Shown here piece by piece: positions 53,815 through 63,149 of a DNA stretch of 64,000 bases. Every line of letters begins with the position of its first letter. Positions within the stretch are counted from its first letter, which is position 1. The stretch is from the NCBI RefSeq assembly GCF_003412465.1, contig NZ_QTJV01000006.1:310001-374000 (forward strand), given 5' to 3'. Both the position numbers and the translations under genes were made by a program. The DNA comes from Chitinophaga silvisoli. GTDB lineage: Bacteria; Bacteroidota; Bacteroidia; Chitinophagales; Chitinophagaceae. The notes below the pieces were generated by a model. The model did no database searches. It was not told where the DNA came from and saw only the letters and a list, made by a program, of their open reading frames with translations.

Positions 53815-56229
53815 TTATGCTTTTTTCGATTTGTGTAATCTTGATTTCAATCCCTTTGATGGTTTGCTACCACTTGTTTCGCCGGCATAACCATAGCCAT
53901 AACCATAACCGTATCCATAACCATATCCGCTGGCACGATCCATTTTCACGTCATTCACGATCAGGTTAACTTTTGGCATTTTCCTCTGCAGGTACAGGTC
54001 ACGGCTAATCTGTAATTGAGCCTTAAATGTGAAGCCTTGTCTTACAATGTACAGGGTGGCGTCGGCATATTTAGCGAGCAGCTGACCGTCTGTTACCAGA
54101 CCTACAGGTGCTGTATCCACAATAATATAATCAAATTCCTGACGTAAATGCTCAAATAATTTTTCCGTCTTCTCCAGCAGCAATAATTCTGCCGGGTTTG
54201 GAGGAATCGGACCAGAGGTGATCAGGCTACAATTGGGGTGAAAATCGGAAGGGCGGATCACATCTTCGATTAAGGTCTTACCAATAGCATAGGTACTGAA
54301 GCCTGTTTGGTTGTTGATCCCCAGGTTCACGGAGATTTTTGGCTTTCTCAGGTCCATTTCCATGAGCACGACTTTCTTGCCTGAAATAGCCAGAACTGCC
54401 GCCAGGTTGGTCGCAATAAAAGACTTACCCTCACCACTCATGCTGGAAGTGACCAGAATGACCTTTTCATTTTTACCTGACAGTACGAACTGGAGGTTTG
54501 TTCTGATAGCGCGGAACTGCTCAACCAATGGCAGGGAAGAGTTTTCTTTCTTTACCACTACCAGGTCTTTAAAATCGCTGTGTCCGATCTCTGCCAGGAT
54601 AGGCACTGGGCTATTTTCCTTGATATCGTTCTTATAGGCAATCCTTGTGCTCAGGATATCTTTCAGGTATAAACAAAGTGAAGGAATTGCAATACCGACC
54701 AGTAAACCGATCAGGATCACCAGGGAATGCTTGGGTTTAAAAGGTATCGGTTCGCTCTTTGCAGGATCGATCACCCTTGCAATCGCCATGTTGGATGATT
54801 TGGAAATGGCAGATTCCTCACGTCTTTTCAGCAGGAAAAGGTACAATTCCTGTTTGATGGCCTGTTGTCTTGAGTAGTCCAGGAAGATCCTTTCTTTTCC
54901 AGGTACCTGGTGAATCTGGGTATTCAATGCGGAAGAACGTGCCTTTAATTCCCTGATGCTCACCTCCACACCGCGTTTGTACGTACCGAGGCTTGTTTGG
55001 AGGTCTGCTCTCAATCCAGCGATCTGTAATTCAACATTTTTTACCACAGGATTTGCTTCTGTATTTGTCATCAGCAACCGTTCTCTTTCCAGCTCCAGGT
55101 TGTTGTACTTCTCAACCAGCGACATAAATGTCGGGTCCTGTACGATCAGTGCAGTTGGAACAATGCGGGCGTTATTTTTATCATCTTTAATATAGGATTC
55201 GAGTGACTGAATTACGCTCAGGTTAACTTCCTGCTCGGTCAGTTGCTTTGCAAAATCGGTGGTACCACTTATCAGGGCTTTAGACTGTTCGGTAATATCA
55301 GCGAGGTTATTCTCCTGTTTGAATTGCTGAATATCTTTCTCAACCCCCGACAATTCACTGCTCACTACTACCAGGCGTCTGTCAATAAATGAGATAGTGC
55401 TGTCTGCGATACGGTTCTTATCTTCCACATTTGCATGCAGGTAGGCATCAATCAGAGAATTGACGATCAACTCTCCTTTGGCCGGAACGGAAGAAACCAG
55501 GGACATATCGATCACGCTCACCTGTTTGTTTGGAACTGAGATCGCAAAGTTTTTCTGGTAATCGGCAACGGCCTTATCGATAGAGATAACCTTGATACCA
55601 TATTTATGGCCTGCATCGATCGGGTATTGCCATTCACGGGCTAAAACGGCTGTACCTTCAGTCAACTTCAGGGTATCCCCCCATTTGCCATTGACATTTG
55701 CCATGCCCTTACTGGAGATCTCAAAACCGTTTTCTCCTTTTGTAACTACCTGGTAATTATTAGGAATAAGTGTATCTCTCAGGGATATCCAACGTAATTT
55801 AAAGGGAACATTTCCAAATATCTCGGCAGTCTTGATGCGACCAGATTCAGTATACGATACATTCAATTGCAGGTCATGCACAACCTTTTCCATGAGGGAG
55901 CGGGATTTCAGTACCTCCACTTCATTATCTACATTATCCTTATTATTGAACATGGACAATTGGGAAAGAATTTCCTGTCCAGGAAAATCGCCACCTTTCT
56001 TATCATCTTTTACAATGATCTTTGCATTTATTTTATAATCCGGGCTTGCATATCTTAAATATGCCATGGCTACACCGACACCTAAAACTAAAGACAAAAC
56101 AAACCAATACCAGTTGGAAATGACTTTATCAACAATCCTTCTTACTACAATTTTACTATCTGTACTGTCACTTTTAAAGGTCTGACCGTTAACGTGACCA
56201 TTTAGATGCATATTATCGCTACTATTCAT
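53815..56229 (-). CDS. wzc: Wzc-like polysaccharide co-polymerase / tyrosine autokinase
   Basis: An 804-residue inner-membrane BY-kinase. The first membrane helix is at about 36-57 (WYWFVLSLVLGVGVAMAYLRY), followed by a Wzz periplasmic domain with long coiled coils (about 270-460), a second helix (HSLVILIGLLVGIAIPSLCLYL) and a cytoplasmic P-loop kinase with Walker A SSMSGEGKSFIATNLAAVLA, Walker A' MEMDLRKPKIS and Walker B EFDYIIVDTAPVGLVTD. The C-terminal tail carries seven consecutive Gly-Tyr units, the expected autophosphorylation cluster but unusually regular, then a basic end (KSRLHKSKKA). It controls chain length and export with the Wza-like protein encoded just upstream. The CpsB-like phosphatase at 26.9 kb is the likely counter-enzyme. 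Confidence 0.94.
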   Translation of the reverse strand: MNSSDNMHLNGHVNGQTFKSDSTDSKIVVRRIVDKVISNWYWFVLSLVLGVGVAMAYLRYASPDYKINAKIIVKDDKKGGDFPGQEILSQLSMFNNKDNVDNEVEVLKSRSLMEKVVHDLQLNVSYTESGRIKTAEIFGNVPFKLRWISLRDTLIPNNYQVVTKGENGFEISSKGMANVNGKWGDTLKLTEGTAVLAREWQYPIDAGHKYGIKVISIDKAVADYQKNFAISVPNKQVSVIDMSLVSSVPAKGELIVNSLIDAYLHANVEDKNRIADSTISFIDRRLVVVSSELSGVEKDIQQFKQENNLADITEQSKALISGTTDFAKQLTEQEVNLSVIQSLESYIKDDKNNARIVPTALIVQDPTFMSLVEKYNNLELERERLLMTNTEANPVVKNVELQIAGLRADLQTSLGTYKRGVEVSIRELKARSSALNTQIHQVPGKERIFLDYSRQQAIKQELYLFLLKRREESAISKSSNMAIARVIDPAKSEPIPFKPKHSLVILIGLLVGIAIPSLCLYLKDILSTRIAYKNDIKENSPVPILAEIGHSDFKDLVVVKKENSSLPLVEQFRAIRTNLQFVLSGKNEKVILVTSSMSGEGKSFIATNLAAVLAISGKKVVLMEMDLRKPKISVNLGINNQTGFSTYAIGKTLIEDVIRPSDFHPNCSLITSGPIPPNPAELLLLEKTEKLFEHLRQEFDYIIVDTAPVGLVTDGQLLAKYADATLYIVRQGFTFKAQLQISRDLYLQRKMPKVNLIVNDVKMDRASGYGYGYGYGYGYGYAGETSGSKPSKGLKSRLHKSKKA
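53887..53928 (-). repeat. Hexanucleotide repeat coding for the (Gly-Tyr)7 tail of Wzc
   Basis: Seven 6-nt units GG(A/T/C)TA(T/C) on the minus strand, encoding GYGYGYGYGYGYGY. Third positions vary between units, so slippage appears limited. Length changes in whole units would stay in frame and alter the number of phosphorylatable tyrosines. Confidence 0.85.
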
Positions 56230-56249
56230 ATATTTTATATGAAATTATA

Positions 56250-57095
56250 CTAGAAATTGATTCTGGAAACCGCAATGATTACCACAGATAATACAGAGGT
56301 CAGGATCGAAATGTTTCTTACCTGTGACATATCTGTCGAATTTACCTTGGCTTTGTTTGGCTCTACATATACGACATCACCCTGATGTAAATAGAAGTAT
56401 GGAGAGGCAAACAATTTGCTATCGTTCAGATTGAAGCGTACAAAATCCTTTTTACCATTATTATCCCTGATCAGCAATACATTTTCTCTTTTGCCATAAA
56501 TAGTCAGATCTCCGGCCATTCCAATCGCATCCAGAATGCTGACCTTTTCATTAGGCATTACGTATGCAGCGGGTCTCATTACTTCACCAAGTATTGTAAT
56601 CTTAAAATTCGCAAAACGAACAGCCACAACAGGATCTTTATAATATTGATCGGCACCTTTCTTGACTTCATCTCTGACCTGGTCAGTAGTTTTACCTGCT
56701 ACCATTATTTTGCCTATAACGGGAAGTAAAACATAGCCATTTTTATCAACCAGGTAGCTGTTGGGGACAGGAGTATTTGTAGAAGGAGCGCCAGGAACCG
56801 CTGCGGAGCTGGCACCATTGGTTGCTAAAATCGAATTTCCCGGGTTCATCATAGATGTGGTGGCTACATCCAGGGTTTGTATTGTGACTTGTAAAATATC
56901 ATCTGCCTGTATAGTTGGAGTTACAAATGCGGCCAGCTCGACACTATGATTATTGATTGTATCTGGAATATCTTTGAAGTAGGTAATATTTTTAGGAGTG
57001 GAACAAGAAAACAAGCTAACTAAAACAATACATCCTATCCACAGATATTTAATAGGGCTATATTGTAGTATCCCTTCCTTTTTAATTAGATTCAT
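56250..57095 (-). CDS. wza: Polysaccharide export lipoprotein (Wza-like)
   Basis: A 281-residue outer-membrane export protein. The lipobox LFSC has the lipidated Cys at residue 31 after a hydrophobic signal (YLWIGCIVLVSLFSC). Poly_export and SLBB domains follow: ITYFKDIPDT, IQADDILQVTIQTLD, NSYLVDKNGYVLLPVIGKIMVAGKTTDQVRDEVKKGADQYYKDPVVAVRFANFKITILGEVMRPAAYVMPNEKVSILDAIGMAGDL. The C-terminal hydrophobic segment (ISILTSVLSVVIIAVSRINF) may be the outer-membrane helix of the channel or, as often in Bacteroidota, a membrane anchor. It lies between the dehydratase and the kinase genes at the operon front. Confidence 0.93.
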   Translation of the reverse strand: MNLIKKEGILQYSPIKYLWIGCIVLVSLFSCSTPKNITYFKDIPDTINNHSVELAAFVTPTIQADDILQVTIQTLDVATTSMMNPGNSILATNGASSAAVPGAPSTNTPVPNSYLVDKNGYVLLPVIGKIMVAGKTTDQVRDEVKKGADQYYKDPVVAVRFANFKITILGEVMRPAAYVMPNEKVSILDAIGMAGDLTIYGKRENVLLIRDNNGKKDFVRFNLNDSKLFASPYFYLHQGDVVYVEPNKAKVNSTDMSQVRNISILTSVLSVVIIAVSRINF

Positions 57096-57155
57096 TTATT
57101 TAAATAATTGTTTAAAAATGATGGTTCCGATATTAGCAATTTTATGGCTGCAAAC

Positions 57156-59090
57156 TTAGGACAATTTTATTTTATCTTTATCCAATTGCTCATATGCGGA
57201 ATTCTTACTAATAAACTCGGGTACCAATTGCTTCATTAGTGCCACTGTAGGTGTAATATAGTGCTTATTAGCAGATTCTATCAGTTGCTCAATTCTTTCA
57301 TTCACTTCAGCGAAATCGTACTCTCTTACCTTGGCTATCATGATTTTCTCATGGTAGGTACTCACAGTATTCTCAGAATTATTAAGTAATTCTTCATATA
57401 GTTTTTCTCCGGGGCGCAGGCCAGTATAGACAATTTGGATATCTTTTCCTGGTTCTTTCCCGCTCATGAGGACCATTTTTCTAGCCAGGTGGGCAATTTT
57501 TACCGGCTGGCCCATGTCGAACACGAAGATCTCCCCTCCCTGCCCCATAGCGCCGGCTTCGAGTACAAGCTGACAAGCTTCAGGGATCGTCATAAAGTAG
57601 CGGGTAATTTCAGGATGGGTCACAGTCACTGGCCCTCCTTTTTCTATTTGCTGTTTGAACCGTGGAATAACACTTCCATTAGACCCAAGCACGTTCCCGA
57701 ACCGGGTGGTAATAAACCTGGTAGGGGGATGCCCATAAACCGGCCCAGTCTTTTTGTAGTGCTTGTGCATGTGAAAGTTGAAAGATTGGGTAAAGATCTC
57801 TGCGATCCTTTTAGATGCCCCCATCACATTAGTTGGGTTAACAGCTTTATCTGTTGATACAGTCACAAATTTCTCTACGCCAAAGTCTGATGACAATTCA
57901 GCCAGGATTTTTGTGCCGAGTACATTATTAATGACCGCTACAGATGGATTCTTTTCCATCATGGGCACATGTTTATAAGCGGCAGCGTGGTACACCATGG
58001 CCGGTTCATATACCTCGAACAGCTGCTGCATACGATTTCTATCACATATGTTTGCAATAAACGGAACGATAGCCACGTTGGAAGCCATATCCTGCAATTC
58101 CAGTTCAAGTTCATGCAAGGGGGACTCGGCTTTATCGCAAAGGATAAGTACAGAAGGATTGAGTTTTACAAGTTGTCTTACAAGTTCACTTCCAATAGAA
58201 CCGGCAGCACCTGTTACCAGGATAGATTTTCCTCTTGCTTCTTTGTGAACCTGGGCATTATTGATTTTGATAACGTTACGGTCCAGCAGGTCTTCGATGC
58301 GGATATCCTGAAGTTTTGAAGAATTCCAGCCAGAGTTAATCCATTTATTGACAGGTAATACTTTTTGGACCTTTATATTCAGTGAAAGACAATGGTCGAC
58401 AAGGTTGTTTAGTAAAGCAGGATCAATAGCTTCTTCTACTAAGAGAAGTAGCTTCACTCCTTCCTGGGCAACCAGTTTCTCGAGAGAAGCACGACTGGTA
58501 CCAAAGATTGGCAGGCCTTCCAGGCGCTTTCCTGTTCTCGTCAGTTTATCGTCAAGAAAACCACAGATACGGATATCGCCGCCAAGATCGTCGTTGATAG
58601 CCTTGCGTACCATGAGACCGGAATAATCGGCGTTGTAAATCACCGCCTTAGTCTTATTTATAGCACCATAACGGGCGTAATAGTGGAAAGCCCATTTTAC
58701 AATCAGTCTATAAGAAAGTAAAGTAGCAATACTAATGAAGAAGTTAATAAGAATAACAGACAATGGGATCATAGTACCCGTACCATAGTGTACGGACGCG
58801 TAGTTCACAGAAAAATAGATTAAACTCCCAACTAACCCCATACCAGATATTCTCCCAATATCGGACACACTGGTATAACGAATGATGCCCGTATAAGTAC
58901 GAAATATCAATGATGTCAACAGATTTGTACAAACAACCACTACCATTATATCGCTAATGGAATAGTGGCTAAAATCTTCGAGGTTAAAATTGAACCTTAG
59001 CAAATATGCCAGGTTCATAGCAACAATAGAACACCCGAGGTCTAATAGCAATATCAGCCAGGACGGGGTTATCCAAGATCTCTTAGTCAT
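57156..59090 (-). CDS. pglF: PglF/WbpM-like UDP-GlcNAc 4,6-dehydratase
   Basis: A 644-residue membrane-anchored extended SDR. Four N-terminal membrane helices (first: WLILLLDLGCSIVAMNLAYLLRF) precede a CoA-binding-like nucleotide fold (about 150-260, AVIYNADYSGLMVRKAI). The catalytic SDR domain then has SILVTGAAGSIGSELVRQL, CDKAESPLHELELEL and VYHAAAYKHVPMMEKNP. The active-site block FVTVSTDKAVNPTNVMGASKRIAEIFTQ has Met in place of the classical Tyr, as in WbpM/PglF. It should convert UDP-GlcNAc to the 4-keto-6-deoxy sugar used by the PglE-like enzyme. It is the first gene of the 16-gene operon, while pglC/D/E-like genes are the last three. Confidence 0.93.
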   Translation of the reverse strand: MTKRSWITPSWLILLLDLGCSIVAMNLAYLLRFNFNLEDFSHYSISDIMVVVVCTNLLTSLIFRTYTGIIRYTSVSDIGRISGMGLVGSLIYFSVNYASVHYGTGTMIPLSVILINFFISIATLLSYRLIVKWAFHYYARYGAINKTKAVIYNADYSGLMVRKAINDDLGGDIRICGFLDDKLTRTGKRLEGLPIFGTSRASLEKLVAQEGVKLLLLVEEAIDPALLNNLVDHCLSLNIKVQKVLPVNKWINSGWNSSKLQDIRIEDLLDRNVIKINNAQVHKEARGKSILVTGAAGSIGSELVRQLVKLNPSVLILCDKAESPLHELELELQDMASNVAIVPFIANICDRNRMQQLFEVYEPAMVYHAAAYKHVPMMEKNPSVAVINNVLGTKILAELSSDFGVEKFVTVSTDKAVNPTNVMGASKRIAEIFTQSFNFHMHKHYKKTGPVYGHPPTRFITTRFGNVLGSNGSVIPRFKQQIEKGGPVTVTHPEITRYFMTIPEACQLVLEAGAMGQGGEIFVFDMGQPVKIAHLARKMVLMSGKEPGKDIQIVYTGLRPGEKLYEELLNNSENTVSTYHEKIMIAKVREYDFAEVNERIEQLIESANKHYITPTVALMKQLVPEFISKNSAYEQLDKDKIKLS

Positions 59091-59843
59091 CGAATTAATT
59101 AGATAAGGTTAAAACTGTACCAGTGATTTAAAATTGTCCCAATCTCTGATATTTACCCTTATATTATGTTTATGTCATGCGAGATAAACAACGTGCAAAG
59201 TAAATACATTATATTAACTTTTGCATTAAGAATAGTTATCAAAGATTAGATGTTTTTTTTAATAATATCAACTTTTCATAACTTATAAATAATTAGCAAA
59301 TATAACTTCATTATATATAATAACTTACATCGAATTTGAATCGATCAGTCTGGAAGGTCTCAATTAGGAAGTAAATGAATTTATTTAAAAAAATACGTAT
59401 TTATACGTACCGGTCAGGGAGGTGCTTATTTGAATTTTTAACGGGAACTGTAATTTTTTTTCTGACAATTCGAATAGTCTACCAAATAAGCAGGGACTCA
59501 TGCAGTCCGACGATATGCCCTCACGATTATTTTCCGGGGATGGCAGATTAACTCTAAAAGCTAGTTGTGTCAGATAACTATAGCAAATATTAAATCTGTC
59601 ACCTCCTGTTTCACCAAACAACCACTATTGCTGACTTTTAAGCAAACTCTATACCAATTGAGGGTATTTACAAATAATATGCATCGATCAGATAACAATT
59701 TTTATAAAAGATTGTTTTCGGTTTTCGAAAAACAACTAATTGAAACAGTAACAAACGAGACACATTATTTATATCAGTAGTATATCGGTGCTATATTCGG
59801 TTTTTCCTTTCCTGGACTTTGGGGGGACTTTAGGGAATTACAT
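59091..59843. other. AT-rich gene-free region upstream of the EPS operon
   Basis: 753 bp without a supportable gene. It must hold the operon promoter. The nearest match on the minus strand is TTACTTTG (59203 to 59196), one base off TAnnTTTG, about 105 nt before the pglF start. Other visible structure is a pair of TACGTA palindromes at 59394-59409. A weak plus frame at 59565-59780 has no recognised domain. No regulatory gene of the UpxY/NusG type was seen. Confidence 0.45.
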
Positions 59844-60047
59844 CTATTCTCCTTTATACCATATATATGATTTTTTGAAACATTTATAACAGATATACCT
59901 TCTAAGCGGGAAAACCCCTAAAAGATACTTGACGATAAAACCCCGCGGCACCCGGTCTTCCAGTGTTCCACTCTTGCAATGCGGACAGCGATGCACCTTT
60001 TTAGTAGCAGCGGTTTCTGGGATTGCAGCATGTTGATTTTGATTCAT
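59844..60047 (-). CDS. Small zinc-ribbon protein
   Basis: About 67 residues from ATG 60047 (MNQNQHAAIPETAATKKV). The frame extends to 60125, but the added hydrophobic residues do not fit. Two Cys pairs, CPHC (about 22-25) and CYKC (about 55-58), flank a basic-hydrophobic middle GTLEDRVPRGFIVKYLLGVFPLRRYI, the pattern of small C-P-x-C...R-R-Y-x-C-x-x-C zinc-ribbon proteins. It probably binds one zinc ion; target unknown. It is an isolated gene in AT-rich DNA between the EPS operon and the GntR regulator. No partner is evident. Confidence 0.65.
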   Translation of the reverse strand: MNQNQHAAIPETAATKKVHRCPHCKSGTLEDRVPRGFIVKYLLGVFPLRRYICYKCFKKSYIWYKGE

Positions 60048-60514
60048 AGCTATTATAGTAAAAGTTGTGTACATATACTCGTGCCCGTAAATAACGATTA
60101 CATCCGTCATTGGGATAGCTTTCACATCATATGGTTAAAATTCTAAAGGAGGGAAAGAAATATTATAATAACACGCATGTTTGTAAATCAAAATTAATAC
60201 TATCGTTAATACAAAAACAATAATGATTTGTTAACGAAAATCATCAAATCTCGGGAACGCCCGTCACGTCTACATATAAACGAAGGTCAAATAGTAAGAA
60301 TTATTGCATTACCACCTATATTGCGCAATTTTGTACGAAATAGAGATCCTTTCTATAACTCTCTGAATTTTGCTGGCAGGTAGACTAATTACATAACAAT
60401 TATTATGCAAATTATGTTCAGGAGGATATATTAATTATATAGTCATATCACAGGTCTGAAATAACTCATTTTTTTTATACATGAAATGAAATAAGTTTTT
60501 AAGTATTTTAGGGT
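60048..60514. other. AT-rich gene-free region upstream of the GntR regulator
   Basis: 467 bp, strongly AT-rich, with no supportable gene or clear TAnnTTTG promoter. An AGGAGG at 60420-60425 is not followed by an open frame. Confidence 0.4.
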
Positions 60515-61531
60515 ATGAAAGGGCTGAAACTTGATACCAGTAGTAAAATTCCCGTTTATCAGCAGATAGTACATTCCATTATGGCAGCCGTGCGGGATGG
60601 CATTTTGAAGCGCGACCAGCAAATCCCTTCTATAAATGAATTGAGTGAAGAATACCTGTTATCCCGCGGAACTGTGGAGAAAGCGTACAATGAATTGAGG
60701 GAGAAGAAAGTAATTATATCAGTAAAAGGTAAAGGATATTTCATCAATCGGACCGATGTCACCACTCCCCTACGGATCCTACTTTTATTTAATAAAATAA
60801 GCAATTATAAAAAGCAGTTGTATAATGCATTTGTACATGCATTGGGCGATAATGTATTTGTAGACCTGCACATTCATCACCATAGTGTGACCTTGTTCGA
60901 GAACCTGATGAATAACCGCATTGGGGATTATGATTACTATGTAATCATGCCTCACTTTTATGAGCAGCCGGAGAAGGTGTTGGAGATTATACAAAGGGTA
61001 CCTGCAGAACAGTTGATTCTGCTGGATCGGGATCTGCCTGGCTTAAAAGGTAAATACGGCATGGTATATCAAAATTTTGAGAAGGATATATATGCTTCAT
61101 TGACAGATGCTTTACCTCAACTATCAAAGTATGATAAATTAGTGTATGTGAATCCCGGGATGGTACCTTACCCCGAGGAGATCAAGATGGGATTCCAGTA
61201 TTTCTGCAGAATGAACGATTTTAATTATTCAGTGATCGAAGGAGTTGAGTTGGATACGCCCGTAATTAAGGGACAGGCCTATGTGATAATTGAGGAAATG
61301 GATCTGGTCAATCTGGTGAAAATTTGCCGCAATCAGGGATTGGAAATTGGGAAAGATGTAGGGATCCTGAGTTATAATGAGACCTTGCTGAAAGAAGTAT
61401 TATTAGATGGTATAACGGTTATTTCAACAGATCATGATGCCATGGGCAAAGCAGCAGCACGGATGATCCTGGGCAAAAGGCTGGAGGTAGTGAAAAATGA
61501 GTTTAAACTGATAGTAAGAAATTCTTTGTAA
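60515..61531 (+). CDS. GntR-family regulator with LacI-type effector domain
   Basis: A 338-residue transcription factor. The N-terminal winged helix (1-75) has IPVYQQIVHSIMAAVRDGILKRDQQIPSINELSEEYLLSRGTVEKAYNELREKKVIISVKGKGYFI. It is followed by a periplasmic-binding-protein-like sensor (about 80-338) with DYYVIMPHFYEQPEKVLEIIQ, LILLDRDLPGLKG, VGILSYNETLLKEVLLDGITVISTDHDAMGKAAARMIL. This domain pairing in Bacteroidota typically senses a sugar and controls catabolic or transport genes located beside it, yet no such genes adjoin here. Its target may be the distant EPS operon or genes outside the window; this is open. Confidence 0.92.
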   Translation: MKGLKLDTSSKIPVYQQIVHSIMAAVRDGILKRDQQIPSINELSEEYLLSRGTVEKAYNELREKKVIISVKGKGYFINRTDVTTPLRILLLFNKISNYKKQLYNAFVHALGDNVFVDLHIHHHSVTLFENLMNNRIGDYDYYVIMPHFYEQPEKVLEIIQRVPAEQLILLDRDLPGLKGKYGMVYQNFEKDIYASLTDALPQLSKYDKLVYVNPGMVPYPEEIKMGFQYFCRMNDFNYSVIEGVELDTPVIKGQAYVIIEEMDLVNLVKICRNQGLEIGKDVGILSYNETLLKEVLLDGITVISTDHDAMGKAAARMILGKRLEVVKNEFKLIVRNSL

Positions 61532-61549
61532 GGGGGAATGGTCCCCCTG

Positions 61550-62152
61550 TTACTTTTCCATATACTCCCCTGTCTGCGACACATTCGTATCATCTGATTT
61601 TTTCAATGACTCAACAATCCGTTTTCTTTCTTCTTCAGTTTTATTCTGGCTCAGTTTCTTTTTTCCCTGCAAGGTCGTAACGCCTATCTCAAATGCCACA
61701 ATACCATTCGCCATTTTGTATTTAAACGTCTCCGGCAGTTCATTCCACTGCATCATATATGCCGGTTCATAATCATTGATAGCTGATTCCAGCAATGCCA
61801 TCACTGCTTCTTTTTCGTGGATAATATTCGCTTTCCCATACGCATGCACAGACAGGTAATTCCAGGTAGGCACTGATTGCCTGCTGTCATAATGCGAAGG
61901 AGAAATATAGGCATGTGGTGCTGAAAAGATAACCAGGTTCTGCTGCTCACTGATGACCTGCCATTGTTTATTGGCTTTTGCCATGTGGGAGGTCAGGACC
62001 AGCTGTCCGCCCCGCATTTCCGCATGAAAAGGCAGGTGAGTGGCAACGGGCGTGCCTTCTATGTTGGTGATCAGAGTGGCAAAACTGTACCGCTGAATAA
62101 AGGAGAGGATTTCAGCGGGGTTGTCCATTAGGTTATCGTGTGGTATGTACAT
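61550..62152 (-). CDS. paiB: PaiB-family FMN-binding protein
   Basis: A 200-residue protein of the PaiB/FMN-binding negative transcriptional regulator family. It starts MYIPHDNLMDNPAEILSFIQRYSFATLIT, with GTPVATHLPFHAE, LTSHMAKANKQWQ, VIFSAPHAYISPSHYDSRQSVPTWNYLSVHAYGKA and the C-terminal YKMANGIVAFEIGVTTLQGKKKLSQNKTEEERKRIVESL. The split-barrel flavin fold is clear. In Bacillus PaiB was linked to repression of sporulation and protease genes; in Bacteroidota a redox or detoxification role is as likely. It is convergent with the GntR gene and divergent from the Crp/Fnr gene. Confidence 0.9.
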   Translation of the reverse strand: MYIPHDNLMDNPAEILSFIQRYSFATLITNIEGTPVATHLPFHAEMRGGQLVLTSHMAKANKQWQVISEQQNLVIFSAPHAYISPSHYDSRQSVPTWNYLSVHAYGKANIIHEKEAVMALLESAINDYEPAYMMQWNELPETFKYKMANGIVAFEIGVTTLQGKKKLSQNKTEEERKRIVESLKKSDDTNVSQTGEYMEK

Positions 62153-62314
62153 GGTACAAAGATGGAGATTTTTAGGAGGTAATGGAGGGTCCAGGGTGGA
62201 AATAGTGAATAGTCCAGAGAATAATTATTTTTGCTGCATTAAGACTTTGATTTTTTACTTCATCTTTTACTTTAAAAACCTTGTTTTTAAGTACTCTTTT
62301 GATTTTGCATTAGT

Positions 62315-62875
62315 ATGCTTCTGAATGACATCATCAACCGGATTCATCCAATACCTGGGCCGGCGGTCGAAAAACTGCTGGACATAGCGGAAGTCGTGTC
62401 TTTTCCAAAATATCACCTGCTCTTCAGGGCTGATAAAATAGATCATAACCTGTATTTTATTAAAAAAGGAATCGTACGTGCCTTTACCGAAAAAGAGGAT
62501 ACAAGTATTACCTTCTTCTTTGGCATGGAAGGCGATCCTGTATTATCAATGAAAAGCTATGTAAGCAGGGAGAAAAGTTATGAGGATATTGAGCTGTTGG
62601 AAGACAGTGAGTTTTATCAGTTTGATGGTGCAGCGCTGGAGGCCTTGTACAATCAAGATTTGTATATAGCTAACTGGGGACGCAAACTGGCGGAAATAGA
62701 ATTAGCAAAGACAGAAGAAAGGCTGATAGCAAGGCAGTTCAGGACAGCAGCAGAGCGGTATTCGGATTTGATGCAGGATATGCCGGAATTGCTGAGGAGG
62801 GTGTCGTTGGGACATATAGCGAGTTACCTGGGGATTACACAGGTGAGTTTGAGCAGGATCAGGACGAAGCAGTAG
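62315..62875 (+). CDS. Crp/Fnr-family transcriptional regulator
   Basis: A 186-residue regulator with an N-terminal cyclic-nucleotide-binding-like domain (about 15-125: FPKYHLLFRADKIDHNLYFIKKGIVRAFTEKEDTSITFFFGMEGDPVLS) and a C-terminal HTH (about 140-186: AAERYSDLMQDMPELLRRVSLGHIASYLGITQVSLSRIR). The phosphate-binding cassette residues for cAMP are not conserved and there are no Fe-S cysteines, so its ligand is unknown. Bacteroidota often place such short Crp-like regulators next to efflux or detoxification genes. The SMR transporter gene starts 274 bp downstream in the same direction and could be its target. Confidence 0.92.
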   Translation: MLLNDIINRIHPIPGPAVEKLLDIAEVVSFPKYHLLFRADKIDHNLYFIKKGIVRAFTEKEDTSITFFFGMEGDPVLSMKSYVSREKSYEDIELLEDSEFYQFDGAALEALYNQDLYIANWGRKLAEIELAKTEERLIARQFRTAAERYSDLMQDMPELLRRVSLGHIASYLGITQVSLSRIRTKQ

Positions 62876-63149
62876 CGGTTTAGGGCTAAGATAGGGCAGG
62901 TATGGATTTTCCTTTATTGTGTATATATTGATCTTACAAACTATAAAGGTATTTTTTCTACTGATTCAGCAAGAATTTTAATAATCCCACCTGTAGAGTT
63001 AGTTTTAATTCCATGACGTGTTCCTCTCCTCCTGCCCATCATTGCAAACTTAAAACTTCCTCTCCATACCCTTGCATTTTCAATCCACCCATTTCATTTT
63101 TTATCATTTGTATAAATTATTCTCCTCTTCTATTCAGACCTTTGCCCCC

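Noticed and set aside
59394-59409. Two TACGTA palindromes as a possible EPS operon operator
   Set aside because: Too short and too AT-rich to separate from chance, and about 300 bp from the pglF start.
59385-59621. 78-codon minus-strand frame in the AT-rich gap
   Set aside because: No domain, low-complexity AT-driven composition, overlaps another equally weak frame.
59565-59780. 71-codon plus-strand frame upstream of the zinc-ribbon gene
   Set aside because: Its C-terminal FEKQLIETVTN vaguely recalls Fis-type activator tails, but there is no promoter, no upstream domain and no clear homology.
60420-60425. AGGAGG Shine-Dalgarno-like sequence before the GntR gene
   Set aside because: No open frame follows it; stops occur within a few codons, and the phylum seldom uses SD motifs.
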